Program-made: the position numbers and the translations under genes
Notes under the pieces: generated by a model
Databases searched by the model: none
Told to the model about the DNA's origin: nothing
Seen by the model: only the letters and a program-made list of their open reading frames with translations
In this document: piece after piece, positions 1 through 9,076 of the stretch
How the letters are laid out: each line of letters opens with the position of its first letter
Numbering within the stretch: the stretch's first letter is position 1
Origin: Hydrogenophaga sp.
Lineage (GTDB): Bacteria; Pseudomonadota; Gammaproteobacteria; Burkholderiales; Burkholderiaceae_C
Direction of reading: 5' to 3'
Length of the DNA stretch: 64,000 bases
NCBI RefSeq assembly: GCF_026125825.1
Contig: NZ_JAHCKK010000011.1
Span: 20,218 to 84,217 of the forward strand

Positions 1-240
1 GAGCTCAACGAAGCATTTGCAGTGCAGGTGATCTATTGCCGCGACAAGCTCGGCATTCCGGATGAGCGCCTCAATGTCAACGGTGGCGCGATTGCTGTCG
101 GGCACCCCTATGGCGTGACGGGTGTGCGCCTGGTGGGCCATGCATTGATCGAAGGCCGCCGCCGTGGGGTCAAGTACGTCGTCGTGACGATGTGCGTGGG
201 CGGGGGGCAAGGCGCTGCGGCCTTGTTCGAGGTGTGCTGA
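1..240 (+). CDS. Thiolase (acetyl-CoA acetyltransferase), C-terminal part
   Basis: Only the last 79 codons are in the window; the gene enters from the left edge in frame 1. The visible piece has the three hallmarks of the thiolase C-terminal domain: ELNEAFA at the very start, the catalytic-histidine block [12 protein letters not shown], and the CVGGGQG loop that carries the second active-site cysteine. Thiolases condense or cleave acyl-CoA with free CoA in the cytoplasm. The crotonase-fold gene starts 2 bp after the stop, so the two are probably cotranscribed in an acyl-CoA catabolic operon. Substrate cannot be told from this fragment. Confidence 0.93.
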   Translation, partial: ELNEAFAVQVIYCRDKLGIPDERLNVNGGAIAVGHPYGVTGVRLVGHALIEGRRRGVKYVVVTMCVGGGQGAAALFEVC

Positions 241-242
241 AC

Positions 243-1022
243 ATGACGACGTCCATCCAAGACCTGGGCATCGAACGCGAGGCAATGATCGGTGTGATCG
301 AGCTGCGCCGACCGCCGCACAACTTTTTCGACCTCGACCTGATCACGCGGGTGGCCGATGCCTGCGAGGCCTTCGACGCAGACCCGCAGGTGCGCGCGAT
401 CGTGCTGCGCGCGCAAGGCAGATCCTTCAGCGCAGGGGCCGACCTGGCCAACAGGGACGCACCGGGCGCCGCTCCCGTGCATCCGCAGCGGCACACCTAC
501 CGCGAGGCGCTGCGCATCTTCAAGACCGGCAAACCCATCGTCGCTGCAGTCCATGGCGCGGCCATTGGCGGCGGGCTCGGCCTGGCCTTGGTGGCGGACT
601 TCCGGGTGGCCTGCCCGCAGACGCGGATGAGCGCCAACTTCACGAAGCTGGGTTTTCACCCCGGTTTCGGTTTGACGGCCACCCTGCCTTGGTTGATCGG
701 GCGGCAGAACGCGGCGCTGATGTTCTACACCGGCCGCACCGTCGACGGGCCCACCGCGCTGTCCATGGGGTTGGTGGACCAGATCGTGCCCGAGGCCGAG
801 GTGCACGCCGCGGCGATGGCGCTTGCGCAGGAACTCGCCAGTGTGGGTCCGCTGGCGCTGCGCGCCACACGCGCAACGCACCGGCGCGACCTGATCCCGC
901 AGATCGAACACGCGCTCGAACGCGAAATGACGGAGCAGGCGTGGCTGGGCAAGACGCAGGACTTCCAGGAAGGCCTGGCGGCGGTGCGCGAGCGTCGCGA
1001 CCCGCGTTTCCACGGGAACTGA
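243..1022 (+). CDS. Enoyl-CoA hydratase/isomerase (crotonase) family protein
   Basis: A 259-residue crotonase-fold protein; the ATG lies 2 bp after the thiolase stop. The oxyanion-hole segment AVHGAAIGGGLG (residues 102-113) and the SFSAGADL block (61-68) are typical of the superfamily. Aligned by eye to rat mitochondrial hydratase, the two catalytic glutamates (E144 and E164 there) fall on F133 and L159, so ordinary water addition across an enoyl-CoA double bond is doubtful. It could be an isomerase, a hydrolase or a decarboxylase-type crotonase acting on a CoA thioester. The neighbouring thiolase and downstream IclR regulator suggest a small acyl-CoA degradation cluster. Confidence 0.85.
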   Translation: MTTSIQDLGIEREAMIGVIELRRPPHNFFDLDLITRVADACEAFDADPQVRAIVLRAQGRSFSAGADLANRDAPGAAPVHPQRHTYREALRIFKTGKPIVAAVHGAAIGGGLGLALVADFRVACPQTRMSANFTKLGFHPGFGLTATLPWLIGRQNAALMFYTGRTVDGPTALSMGLVDQIVPEAEVHAAAMALAQELASVGPLALRATRATHRRDLIPQIEHALEREMTEQAWLGKTQDFQEGLAAVRERRDPRFHGN

Positions 1023-1122
1023 TCCGAAGGCTGACGCCGCGCGCCCAGCCACCCTAGAATGGCTGGCGCCGAGACATCGCCGCAGGCCAGCAGCGTGGCA
1101 TACCAGACCTGACGACCAAGAC

Positions 1123-1830
1123 ATGACAGACAACAAGGACGGCGTCGCCGCCGTGGAGCGAGCTTTGACGATCATGAATGCGTTTCGCATCGACGATCAG
1201 GCCTTGACGCTGCACGAGATTGCCAACCGCACGGGCCTTTACAAGAGCACGATCCTGCGCCTGCTGGCCTCGCTGATCCGCTTTGGCTGCGTGCAGCAAT
1301 TGCCAGACACCACCTACAAGCTGGGCCACGCCGTGATGAAGTGGGGCAACGTGTACCGGCAGTCGCTGCGGCTCGAGGACCATGTCGTGCCCGTGCTCAA
1401 TCGCCTGGTCGAGCTCACTGGCGAGGGCGCTTCCTATTTTCGGCGCGAAGGGGATGTGCGCCTGTGCCTGTTCCGGGTCGATCCGCGTCACTCGGTGCGC
1501 GACCACATCTACGCGGGTCAGGTGCTGCCCTTGACCCAGGGGGCGGCAGGGCGGGTGCTGGTGGAGTTCGAGGGCGACCCTGCCCGATGGCCCACGACGC
1601 GTGTGTTCTTCTCAGTGGGCGAGCGCGAGCCCGACATCGCCGCCCTGGCCGCGCCGGTGTTCGGGCCGGATGATGCCGTGGTCGGCTCCATCGCGATCTC
1701 GGGCCCGTCCAGCCGCTTTGCGGAAACGGTGTTGCCCTCGCACACGGCGGCAGTGCGCGAGGCCGCCATCAACCTGACCCGGCATTTCGGTGGCAATGCC
1801 GATTGGTTGCTGGGCCTGCGCCGGCCCTGA
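1123..1830 (+). CDS. IclR family transcriptional regulator
   Basis: A 235-residue protein with an N-terminal winged helix-turn-helix (about residues 8-70, including LTLHEIANRTGLYKSTILRLL) followed by the IclR effector-binding domain. IclR proteins are dimeric cytoplasmic regulators of catabolic operons. The gene lies 100 bp after the crotonase gene and 221 bp before eutB, both on the same strand, so it could control either the acyl-CoA cluster or the ethanolamine genes. Upstream position and intact domains are visible; the target and ligand are not. Confidence 0.9.
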   Translation: MTDNKDGVAAVERALTIMNAFRIDDQALTLHEIANRTGLYKSTILRLLASLIRFGCVQQLPDTTYKLGHAVMKWGNVYRQSLRLEDHVVPVLNRLVELTGEGASYFRREGDVRLCLFRVDPRHSVRDHIYAGQVLPLTQGAAGRVLVEFEGDPARWPTTRVFFSVGEREPDIAALAAPVFGPDDAVVGSIAISGPSSRFAETVLPSHTAAVREAAINLTRHFGGNADWLLGLRRP

Positions 1831-1875
1831 TTCGGGCCGTTGCCCCGGAGCTGACGCTTCGATCGGACAACCTGG

Positions 1876-2028
1876 ATGGCCATCGCCGATGCGGCGACCT
1901 CCTGGTCCAAGATCCAGGTGCCTGGCGAGAAGCGCACGGTCGTGGCGGAATTTGACGGCGAGCGCGTCGTGGGCCAGAGTTGGCCTGCCAGAGATGGTCA
2001 CGTCGTCTATCTCGAACTGACAGACTGA
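1876..2028 (+). CDS. Small unrecognised ORF (50 aa), possible gene remnant
   Basis: An ATG-started frame of 50 codons ends 23 bp before eutB. The peptide has balanced, protein-like composition (a Lys/Glu-containing middle, a VVYLELTD end) rather than the Arg/Pro/Ala bias of chance high-GC frames, but I do not recognise a family. It is in the same frame as the IclR gene but separated from it by two stop codons. It may be a short real gene or the tail of a decayed one. Confidence 0.25.
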   Translation: MAIADAATSWSKIQVPGEKRTVVAEFDGERVVGQSWPARDGHVVYLELTD

Positions 2029-2051
2029 TGCCTTGAGAGGACCTCTTCACC

Positions 2052-3455
2052 ATGCGCTATCGGTGCACGCTTTCGGACCGGGTGTTTGAATTCCGAGACC
2101 TCAAGCACGTCCTGGCTGCGGCCAGCCCCGCTCGCTCGGGCGATCATCTCGCCGGGATCAGCGCGGCTTCGGCGCAGGAGCGCATGGCCGCGCGCCACGT
2201 GCTGGCCGACACGCCGCTCAAGCAGTTCCTCCAGGAGGCGGTGATCCCCTACGAGGCCGACGACATCACAAGGCTCATCATCGATTCGCATGACGCGATT
2301 GCCTTCGCGCCCGTCTCGCACTTGACCGTCGGGGGATTTCGCGAGTGGCTGCTGGCCTGCGAAGACGGCGAATCGCTGCGATCCCTGGCCCCGGGGCTCA
2401 CGCCAGAGATGGTGGCAGCCGTGTCCAAACTCATGCGAAACCAGGACCTGATCGCCGTGGCGCGCAAGCGAAACGTGGTCACGCGGTTTCGCAACACCCT
2501 GGGTCTGGCCGGGCGTCTGGCCGTGCGCCTGCAACCCAACCATCCGATCGACGATCCACGTGGCATCGCCGCCTCGATCCTGGATGGACTGATGTACGGT
2601 GCGGGTGACGCGGTGATCGGCGTCAACCCGGCCTCCGACAGCCTGCCCGTGCTGGGTCGCCTGCTGTCGATGATGGACGAACTCATCACGCGCCTGAAGA
2701 TTCCCACCCAGAGTTGCGTGTTGACCCATGTCACCAACACGCTGCAGCTGCTGGAGCAGGGCGCGCCGGTCGATCTGGTGTTCCAGTCCATCGCTGGCAC
2801 CGAAAAGGCCAACCGTTCGTTCGGCCTGGGCATCGAGCTGCTGGACGAAGCCCATGCCGCCGCACGGGCGCAAGGGCGTGGGACGCTGGGCGAGAACCTC
2901 ATGTACTTTGAAACCGGGCAGGGCAGCGCGCTGTCTGCCGATGCGCACTTCGGTGTGGACCAGCAGACCTGTGAGGCGCGTGCCTATGCCCTGGCCCGGC
3001 GTTACGAGCCTCTGCTGGTGAACACCGTGGTGGGCTTCATCGGACCGGAGTACCTGTTCGATGGCAAGCAGATCATCCGCGCCGGGTTGGAAGACCACTT
3101 CTGCGGAAAGCTGCTCGGTCTGCCCATGGGATGCGACATCTGCTACACCAACCACGCCGAGGCCGACCAGGACGACATGGATGGCTTGATGGTGCAGCTG
3201 GGCGTGGCGGGCCTCAACTTCATGATGGGCGTGCCCGGCGCCGACGACATCATGTTGAATTACCAGAGCACGTCCTTTCACGACGCCCTGTTCCTGCGCG
3301 ATGTTCTGGGCCTGAGCCGAGCGCCCGAGTTCGAAGCATGGTTGCAGCGAATGGGCATCACCGACGGCCACGGCCGCCTGCGCGATGGCAGCGCAGCGCG
3401 CCTGCAAAGCGGCATCGGCGCCCTGAGTGCCTTGGGTTGGGAGGCACAGCCATGA
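2052..3455 (+). CDS. eutB: Ethanolamine ammonia-lyase large subunit
   Basis: A 467-residue TIM-barrel subunit, close to the 453 residues of the enteric enzyme. With EutC and adenosylcobalamin it converts ethanolamine to acetaldehyde and ammonia. Recognisable blocks include the GAGDAVIGVNPASDS region and QGSALSADAHFGVDQQTCEARAYALAR-type segments near the C-terminal third. The ATG follows an AGAGGA ribosome site (2035-2040). The last codons overlap the eutC start (ATGA). No microcompartment shell genes, eutH permease or acetaldehyde dehydrogenase lie nearby, so this is the simple soluble version used for nitrogen or carbon supply. Confidence 0.97.
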   Translation: MRYRCTLSDRVFEFRDLKHVLAAASPARSGDHLAGISAASAQERMAARHVLADTPLKQFLQEAVIPYEADDITRLIIDSHDAIAFAPVSHLTVGGFREWLLACEDGESLRSLAPGLTPEMVAAVSKLMRNQDLIAVARKRNVVTRFRNTLGLAGRLAVRLQPNHPIDDPRGIAASILDGLMYGAGDAVIGVNPASDSLPVLGRLLSMMDELITRLKIPTQSCVLTHVTNTLQLLEQGAPVDLVFQSIAGTEKANRSFGLGIELLDEAHAAARAQGRGTLGENLMYFETGQGSALSADAHFGVDQQTCEARAYALARRYEPLLVNTVVGFIGPEYLFDGKQIIRAGLEDHFCGKLLGLPMGCDICYTNHAEADQDDMDGLMVQLGVAGLNFMMGVPGADDIMLNYQSTSFHDALFLRDVLGLSRAPEFEAWLQRMGITDGHGRLRDGSAARLQSGIGALSALGWEAQP

Positions 3456-4276
3456 GCGCGCCTGTGCCAGCCGATGACGCTTCCGAACCCCTGGGCGTGC
3501 GCCCCGACGCTTGGACCGCCTGGCGCGCGGCGACCCCCGCTCGGGTGGCGCTGGGCCGCGCCGGCTCAGGCTTGCCCACGCGCGCACTGCTCGACTTCGG
3601 TTGGGCCCATGCGATGGCGCGCGACGCCATTCATACACCGCTGGACGCCGAGGCGCTGGCGTCGCAACTGCAGCAAGCGGGCTGGTCTGTGGTGCACGCG
3701 CACAGCGCGGCGGCCGACCGCATGGATTACCTGCGCCGCCCGGACCTGGGGCGGCAACTCTGTGCCGAGAGCGCCCAGCGCCTCTCGACCATGGCCGAGG
3801 GCGCGCGGGTGGACCTGTGCTTCGTGGTCGGCGACGGCCTTTCGTCGCTCGCGGTGGCGCGCCACGCCGTGCCGTTGCTGGAGGCGGTGAAGCCGCACCT
3901 GGACGCGGGGCTGCGCCTGGCGCCGGTGGTGGTGGCCACCCAGGCGCGCGTGGCGCTGGCCGACGATGTGGGGGAGCGCTTGGGGGCCCGGCTGGCCGTG
4001 ATGTTGATCGGTGAACGGCCGGGCCTGAGCTCGCCCGACAGCCTGGGGGTGTACATCAGCCACGCGCCGCGCCGTGGCCTGAGCGATGCGCAGCGCAACT
4101 GCATCTCCAACGTGCGTCCCGAGGGACTTGGTTACGACGCCGCCGCGTTCAAGCTGATGTGGCTGGTGCGCGAGGCGCTGCGGCGCGGTCTGACCGGGGT
4201 GGCGCTCAAGGACGAGAGCGATCGGAAACGCGTGACCGGGTCTGAGGCGGCTCGCCGGGTGCAGGGGCCGGAATGA
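3452..4276 (+). CDS. eutC: Ethanolamine ammonia-lyase small subunit
   Basis: A 274-residue EutC, the cobalamin-binding partner of EutB. The start is chosen at the ATG that overlaps the eutB stop (ATGA), which gives translational coupling; the open frame extends further upstream only as a shadow inside eutB. The segments FVVGDGLSSLAVARHA and the C-terminal DSLGVYISHAPRRGLSDAQRN region match the family. Its stop in turn overlaps the ATG of the PhoD-type gene, so the three are very likely one transcript. Confidence 0.97.
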   Translation: MSAPVPADDASEPLGVRPDAWTAWRAATPARVALGRAGSGLPTRALLDFGWAHAMARDAIHTPLDAEALASQLQQAGWSVVHAHSAAADRMDYLRRPDLGRQLCAESAQRLSTMAEGARVDLCFVVGDGLSSLAVARHAVPLLEAVKPHLDAGLRLAPVVVATQARVALADDVGERLGARLAVMLIGERPGLSSPDSLGVYISHAPRRGLSDAQRNCISNVRPEGLGYDAAAFKLMWLVREALRRGLTGVALKDESDRKRVTGSEAARRVQGPE

Positions 4277-5865
4277 ACCCGTCAGGACCTTGCCGCTTCG
4301 GCGACCCGCAGCCCCCGTCTGGCGCCCGACGCAGGCTCTTGCGCATCGCCGTGGCCGGCGGCCCGGTGGTCGTGGCCGCCTCGCTCGCTGGTTTTCCCTT
4401 GCTGCGCCTGGGCGCGCAAACCCTGGCCGGGCGCGACCCCTTCACGCTGGGCATCGCGTCCGGTTGTCCGACAGCGCAGAGCGTGGTGCTGTGGACCCGC
4501 CTCGCTCCGGACCCGCTGAGCCCGGATGGGGGCATGGGCACGGCCGAGGTCGATGTGCTGTGGGAGCTGGCGCAAGACCCCGGGTTTCAGCGCATGGTGC
4601 GCAGCGGGACCGCGACCGCCCGCGCAGACGACGCTCACAGCTTGCACGTGGAGGTGAATGGCCTGCAGGCGGCGTGCGACTACTGGTACCGGTTCAGCGC
4701 CGCAGGCGCGCGCAGCGCGACAGGACGCACACGCACGGCGCCGGCGCCGGGCGATGCGCGTGCGGTGCGAGTGGCCTTTTGCGCCTGCCAGCAGTACGAG
4801 CAGGGCTACTACATCGCCTACCGCGACATGGCGCAGCAGTCGCCCGATCTGGTGCTGCACCTGGGCGACTACATCTATGAGAGTTCCTGGGGCCGCGCCC
4901 ATGTCCGCCACCACGTCGGCGGCATTCCCACCACGTTGCCGGCGTACCGGGCCCGCTACGCGCTTTACAAGGGCGACGCTGACCTCCAGGCCGCCCATGC
5001 GGCCAGCCCCTGGCTGGTCACCTGGGATGACCACGAAGTGGCGAACGATTACACGAACGACATCTCGCCGCTGCTCACCGACCCGGCGCAGTTTCTCGCC
5101 ATGCGCGCCGCGGCCTATCGCGCCTGGTGGGAGCACATGCCCGTGCCCTTGCACATGCGACCGGTGGGCGCTCAGGCGCGCATTCACGGCCGCTGGCGCT
5201 TTGGCGACATGCTCGATCTCGTCATGCTCGACGCGCGTCAGCACCGCGATCACCATGTGTGCCTGTTCGGCCGCAGTGCCTCGCCGCCCGTGGACTGCGC
5301 GGACCGCCACGACCCGGCCCGCAGCATGCTGGGTGCCGAACAGGAAGCCTGGTTCTCGCGGGAAATGGCGCGTCCGGCCCCGCACTGGACCGTGGTCGCG
5401 CAGACCACCTTGATGGCGCCGGTGGACCGCGCTCGCGATGGCGAGCCCAGCGGCTACTGGATGGATGGCTGGGACGGCTATGCCGCGACGCGCGATCGGC
5501 TGCTGGGTGCCTTGCAGCAGCGCCGCCCTGGCAGCGCGCTCGTGCTCAGCGGCGACGTCCATGCCTTCTGGGCGGCAGACCTGTCGCGTCGACCGGGCGA
5601 GCGCCCCATGGCCACCGAGTTCGTGGGCGGTGCGATCACCTCCGAAGGGCCGAGCGCCGCCACGGTGAAGCGCCAGATGGCGCGCAACCCGCACCTGCGC
5701 TATGGCCGCGGCGACCGTCAGGGCTATGGCCTGGTCACCTTGGCGCCAGACAACGCGCAAGTCAGCTTTCGCGCTGCCTCGACCGTCAAATCGCCCACGG
5801 CCTCGGTGGACACCCTGGCGCGCTTCGTGGTGGAGGCCGGTCGCGCCGGCGTCGTCCAGGGCTGA
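4273..5865 (+). CDS. PhoD-family alkaline phosphatase/phosphodiesterase, Tat-exported
   Basis: A 530-residue protein with a twin-arginine signal (RRRLLRI, residues 19-25, then a hydrophobic stretch to about 50), an N-terminal PhoD domain (FTLGIASGCPTAQSVVLWTRL) and the PhoD metallophosphatase core (HLGDYIYE, TWDDHEVANDY, SGDVHAFW). PhoD enzymes use calcium and iron and hydrolyse phosphomono- and diesters outside the cytoplasm. The start codon overlaps the eutC stop (ATGA). Coupling to ethanolamine lyase suggests it helps release ethanolamine from phosphoethanolamine or glycerophosphoethanolamine; that link is inferred. Confidence 0.9.
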   Translation: MNPSGPCRFGDPQPPSGARRRLLRIAVAGGPVVVAASLAGFPLLRLGAQTLAGRDPFTLGIASGCPTAQSVVLWTRLAPDPLSPDGGMGTAEVDVLWELAQDPGFQRMVRSGTATARADDAHSLHVEVNGLQAACDYWYRFSAAGARSATGRTRTAPAPGDARAVRVAFCACQQYEQGYYIAYRDMAQQSPDLVLHLGDYIYESSWGRAHVRHHVGGIPTTLPAYRARYALYKGDADLQAAHAASPWLVTWDDHEVANDYTNDISPLLTDPAQFLAMRAAAYRAWWEHMPVPLHMRPVGAQARIHGRWRFGDMLDLVMLDARQHRDHHVCLFGRSASPPVDCADRHDPARSMLGAEQEAWFSREMARPAPHWTVVAQTTLMAPVDRARDGEPSGYWMDGWDGYAATRDRLLGALQQRRPGSALVLSGDVHAFWAADLSRRPGERPMATEFVGGAITSEGPSAATVKRQMARNPHLRYGRGDRQGYGLVTLAPDNAQVSFRAASTVKSPTASVDTLARFVVEAGRAGVVQG

Positions 5866-6086
5866 TCACATGCGCTGGTCGTCCTGGCTGGCTTCATCCA
5901 CGCAAACTGCTCTTCGCTGCGCTGACCGGCGGCCGTCTGCTGAGCGAAGGGGCGGCGCGCTTCGCCTGGTGGGTGCGATGGCCATTGCGGGCGGGGTCAT
6001 CGCGCTCGCGCTGGGTTGACGACGGCCCGCCGCCCCGCCCAGGAAAGTGCCGCTCGAATCTGCAGCCGATCCGAGGCGGCGGGCGG
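5866..6086. other. Intergenic region with possible short hydrophobic ORF
   Basis: This 221-bp stretch separates the phoD-type gene from the convergent M20 peptidase gene. An ATG frame at 5870-6019 (+) encodes 49 residues ending in a hydrophobic segment (LVGAMAIAGGVIALALG). A gene remnant is possible but I cannot assign one. No clear terminator with a T-run is visible. Confidence 0.3.
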
Positions 6087-7352
6087 TCAATGGCCCTGGC
6101 CCAGGGTCATGATCATTCGCGTGCTCAGGTACAGCCGGCGCGGGATCGCGTCGATCATCACGTACTCCGCCTGATTGCTGTGGTAGTGGGCGCCAGGAAG
6201 GCCCATGCCCTCGATGACCGGTGTGCCGCCCAACGCGGCATACGCCGCATCGGAGCCGCCGCCCGCTCGCTCCAGAACGCCAAACTCGCCGCCCACTTCC
6301 TTGTAGATGCCGCGCGCCAGCTCCATCAGGCGGGCACCACCCTCGCCCGAGTTGAACGCGGGGCGCCCCCGCGTGATCTGGATCTGCACATCGGCCTGCG
6401 GCAGCCGCTTCTGTTGCGCCAAGAGCTCCAGCCGCTTCATGGTGTCTTCGAAGCGCAGGTTGTCCTGGTAGCGGACGTCGGCATTGAGGGTCGCCTCGTC
6501 CGGAATGATGTTGCTGACGCCACCGGCTTTGGCCACGGTCCAGTTGAAGCGCACGAGGTTGTCCTTGTCGTCCAGCTCGCGGGTGCGCAGAACCAGATCG
6601 GCGGCCTCCACCAGCGCGTTGACGCCTGCGTCGGGTGCGACCCCCGCGTGCGAAGCCTTGCCTTTGACCTTGGCCTCGACGTAGGCGATGCCCGACGCGC
6701 CCTTGATCAACAGTTCGCGCGGCGTGCCGGTGGGCTCGAACGACATCACGTAGTCGCTGGCGTTGGCCAGTTGCTGGATCAGGTCGCGCGAACCGAACGA
6801 ACCCTTTTCCTCGTCGGTGTTGAACATCACCGTGATCGACCCATAGCGCCGGAAGTCCATGTCGCGCAGCAGCTTGAGCGAGTGCAGGATGACGGCGATG
6901 CCGCCCTTGTCGTCCGCGATGCCCGGACCATAGGCGCGGTCTCCCTCCACCCGGAACGGCGCCTTGGCCAGGGCGCCGCGCCCGTACACCGTGTCCATGT
7001 GCGCGATCAGCAGCAGCCTCTTGCCGCCGTTGCCGGTGAATCGGCCGACGATGTTGTCGCCCACCACGCTGCCCACGGCCTTGTGGCGCTCGGTCGCCGC
7101 GCCCAATGCGCGCAGCTCGCCTTCCAGCAGGGTCGAGAGTTCCGCCATGCCGACGGCATCGCCTGTGCCGCTCTCGATGTTGACCAGCCGGCCCAAGGTC
7201 TCCACCAGCGCCGCCTGCTGCGCCGACGCGGCCTTGAAAAGGGCCTCGTCACGCGCCTGCGCACCGGCGGGTGTGGCCAAGAGGCTGGCGGCGGCCAGTG
7301 CCGTGGCGGCGCCAATCCGGCGGAATACGAACTTCATCATCACACGCTTCAT
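6087..7352 (-). CDS. M20 family metallopeptidase (glutamate carboxypeptidase-like), exported
   Basis: A 421-residue protein with an N-terminal signal peptide (hydrophobic stretch ending ATPAGAQA, about residue 32) and the M20 zinc-binding signatures: LIAHMDTVYG, GIADDKGG and NTDEEKGS. The dimerisation domain follows, and the distal histidine occurs in GAHYHSNQAEYV. Members such as carboxypeptidase G2 cleave C-terminal glutamate from folates and peptides in the periplasm. A second ATG five codons in (MKFVF) is an equally good start. It is transcribed towards the phoD-type gene. Substrate specificity is not evident. Confidence 0.9.
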   Translation of the reverse strand: MKRVMMKFVFRRIGAATALAAASLLATPAGAQARDEALFKAASAQQAALVETLGRLVNIESGTGDAVGMAELSTLLEGELRALGAATERHKAVGSVVGDNIVGRFTGNGGKRLLLIAHMDTVYGRGALAKAPFRVEGDRAYGPGIADDKGGIAVILHSLKLLRDMDFRRYGSITVMFNTDEEKGSFGSRDLIQQLANASDYVMSFEPTGTPRELLIKGASGIAYVEAKVKGKASHAGVAPDAGVNALVEAADLVLRTRELDDKDNLVRFNWTVAKAGGVSNIIPDEATLNADVRYQDNLRFEDTMKRLELLAQQKRLPQADVQIQITRGRPAFNSGEGGARLMELARGIYKEVGGEFGVLERAGGGSDAAYAALGGTPVIEGMGLPGAHYHSNQAEYVMIDAIPRRLYLSTRMIMTLGQGH

Positions 7353-7468
7353 TCTTGAAAAGGGTTGAACACACCCGAACCCGGGCCCGAACCGCGCACG
7401 CCAGGCGTGCGCGCCCCCGATTGTTCAGCAATTCGCGTGCCGTCGCGATGCCCTTGGGGGGGGCCGGT

Positions 7469-8956
7469 TCAGCGCGTGATATCGCCCAGGCAGAGGTACT
7501 TCAGTTCGAGGTAGTCCTCGATGCCGTGCTGCGATCCCTCGCGGCCCAGCCCCGACTGCTTGACCCCGCCGAAGGGCACGTGCTCCATGGAGATCAGACC
7601 CGTATTGATGCCCACCATGCCGTACTCCAGCGATTCCGCGACGCGGAAGATGCGACCCACATCGCGGCTGTAGAAGTAGCTGGCCAGCCCGAACTCGGTG
7701 GCATTGGCCGCGGCAATGGCTTCCTCGTCGCGTTCAAATCGGAACACGGGTGCGAAGGGTCCGAAGGTTTCCTCGCGCGCGCACAACATCTGCGCGTTGG
7801 CGTCTGCGATCACGGTGGGTTCGTAGAAGAAGCCCGGGCCAGCGAGGTCAGACCGCTTCCCGCCGGTGACCAGGCGCGCTCCCTTGGACAGGGCATCGTT
7901 CAGATGGCGCTCGACCTTGCTGAGCGCGGCTTCCTCGATCAGCGGGCCTTGCTCGATGCCAGCTTCGAAGCCGTTGCCCACCTTGGCGCGCCGCACGCGC
8001 TCGGCCAACTTGGCCACGAACGTCTCGTACACGCCGGCTTGCACATAGAAGCGGTTGGTGCACACACAGGTCTGGCCGGCATTGCGGAACTTGCTGGCGA
8101 ATGCGCCTTCGACGGCGCTGTCGATGTCGGCATCGTCGAAAACGATGAACGGGGCATTGCCCCCCAGTTCCAGCGACAGCTTCTTGACGGTCGGCGCGCA
8201 TTGCGCCATGAGGATGCGTCCGACCTCGGTGGAGCCGGTGAAGGAAAGGTGACGCACCACATCGCTGGCGCACAGCGCCTGACCGACCTCCACGCTGTTG
8301 ACGCTGTCTGCCGTCACCACATTCAGCACCCCGGCGGGAATGCCCGCCCGCAGGGCCAGTTCGGCCGCTGCCAGGGCGGTCAGCGGCGTGAGTTCGGCGG
8401 GCTTGACGACCACCGGGCAGCCCGCTGCCAACGCGGGCGCCACCTTGCGAGTGATCATGGCCAGCGGGAAGTTCCATGGCGTGATGGCAGCGCACACGCC
8501 GATCGGCTCGCGCAGCACCATCAGGCGCCGGCTTTCGTCGAAGTGCGGCAGGGTTTCGCCATTCACGCGCTTGGCCTGCTCGGCGAACCACTCCACGAAA
8601 CTCGCTCCATAGGCGACCTCGCCACGCGCCTCGGCGAGGGGCTTGCCTTGTTCGGCCGTCATCAGCCGCGCGAGGTCTTCCTGGTGGGCGATCAGCAGAT
8701 CGAACCAGCGGCGCAGCAACTGGCTGCGCGCCTTGGCGCCTGCGCGTCGCCAGCCGCTCCACGCGGCATTCGCCGCGGCGATCGCGCTGTGCGCATCGGC
8801 AGCACCCAGGTTGGCGACCTCGGCCAGGCGTTGACCGGTGGCAGGATCGTGAACAGCGAAGCGCGACGTGCCGCAGACCCATTCGCCTGCGATCAGTGCA
8901 TCGGTCTTGAGAAGGGAAGGGTCGGCGAGCGCGAGCAAGGGGGAGGTGTGGGTCAT
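7469..8956 (-). CDS. gabD: NAD(P)-dependent succinate-semialdehyde dehydrogenase
   Basis: A 495-residue aldehyde dehydrogenase with every catalytic feature: ITPWNFP (159-165), the FTGSTEVG cofactor loop, general base E263 in LELGGNAP and nucleophile C297 in GQTCVCTNR. The CVCTNR context and the C-terminal GLSMEHV-like/FGGVKQSGLGREG segment match the succinate-semialdehyde dehydrogenase group, which oxidises succinic semialdehyde (from GABA or 4-hydroxybutyrate) to succinate. It is divergent from a MocR-type regulator, the arrangement known for gabR-gabTD, which supports the call. The aminotransferase gabT is not in the window. Confidence 0.9.
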   Translation of the reverse strand: MTHTSPLLALADPSLLKTDALIAGEWVCGTSRFAVHDPATGQRLAEVANLGAADAHSAIAAANAAWSGWRRAGAKARSQLLRRWFDLLIAHQEDLARLMTAEQGKPLAEARGEVAYGASFVEWFAEQAKRVNGETLPHFDESRRLMVLREPIGVCAAITPWNFPLAMITRKVAPALAAGCPVVVKPAELTPLTALAAAELALRAGIPAGVLNVVTADSVNSVEVGQALCASDVVRHLSFTGSTEVGRILMAQCAPTVKKLSLELGGNAPFIVFDDADIDSAVEGAFASKFRNAGQTCVCTNRFYVQAGVYETFVAKLAERVRRAKVGNGFEAGIEQGPLIEEAALSKVERHLNDALSKGARLVTGGKRSDLAGPGFFYEPTVIADANAQMLCAREETFGPFAPVFRFERDEEAIAAANATEFGLASYFYSRDVGRIFRVAESLEYGMVGINTGLISMEHVPFGGVKQSGLGREGSQHGIEDYLELKYLCLGDITR

Positions 8957-9076
8957 GTCAGTGGGATGGGAGGGATTGGTCGAAGTCGCCCATCACATCC
9001 ACGCCCCGGGGCGTGGCGGCCAGTCGCCTTTGTTGGATTGCTTGGTTGGAAGTCATGGGCGGCGATTTCATCGTTC

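Noticed and set aside
1831-2051. Possible cobalamin riboswitch upstream of eutB
   Set aside because: Ethanolamine lyase needs B12, so I looked for the B12-box and supporting stems; nothing resembling them is present.
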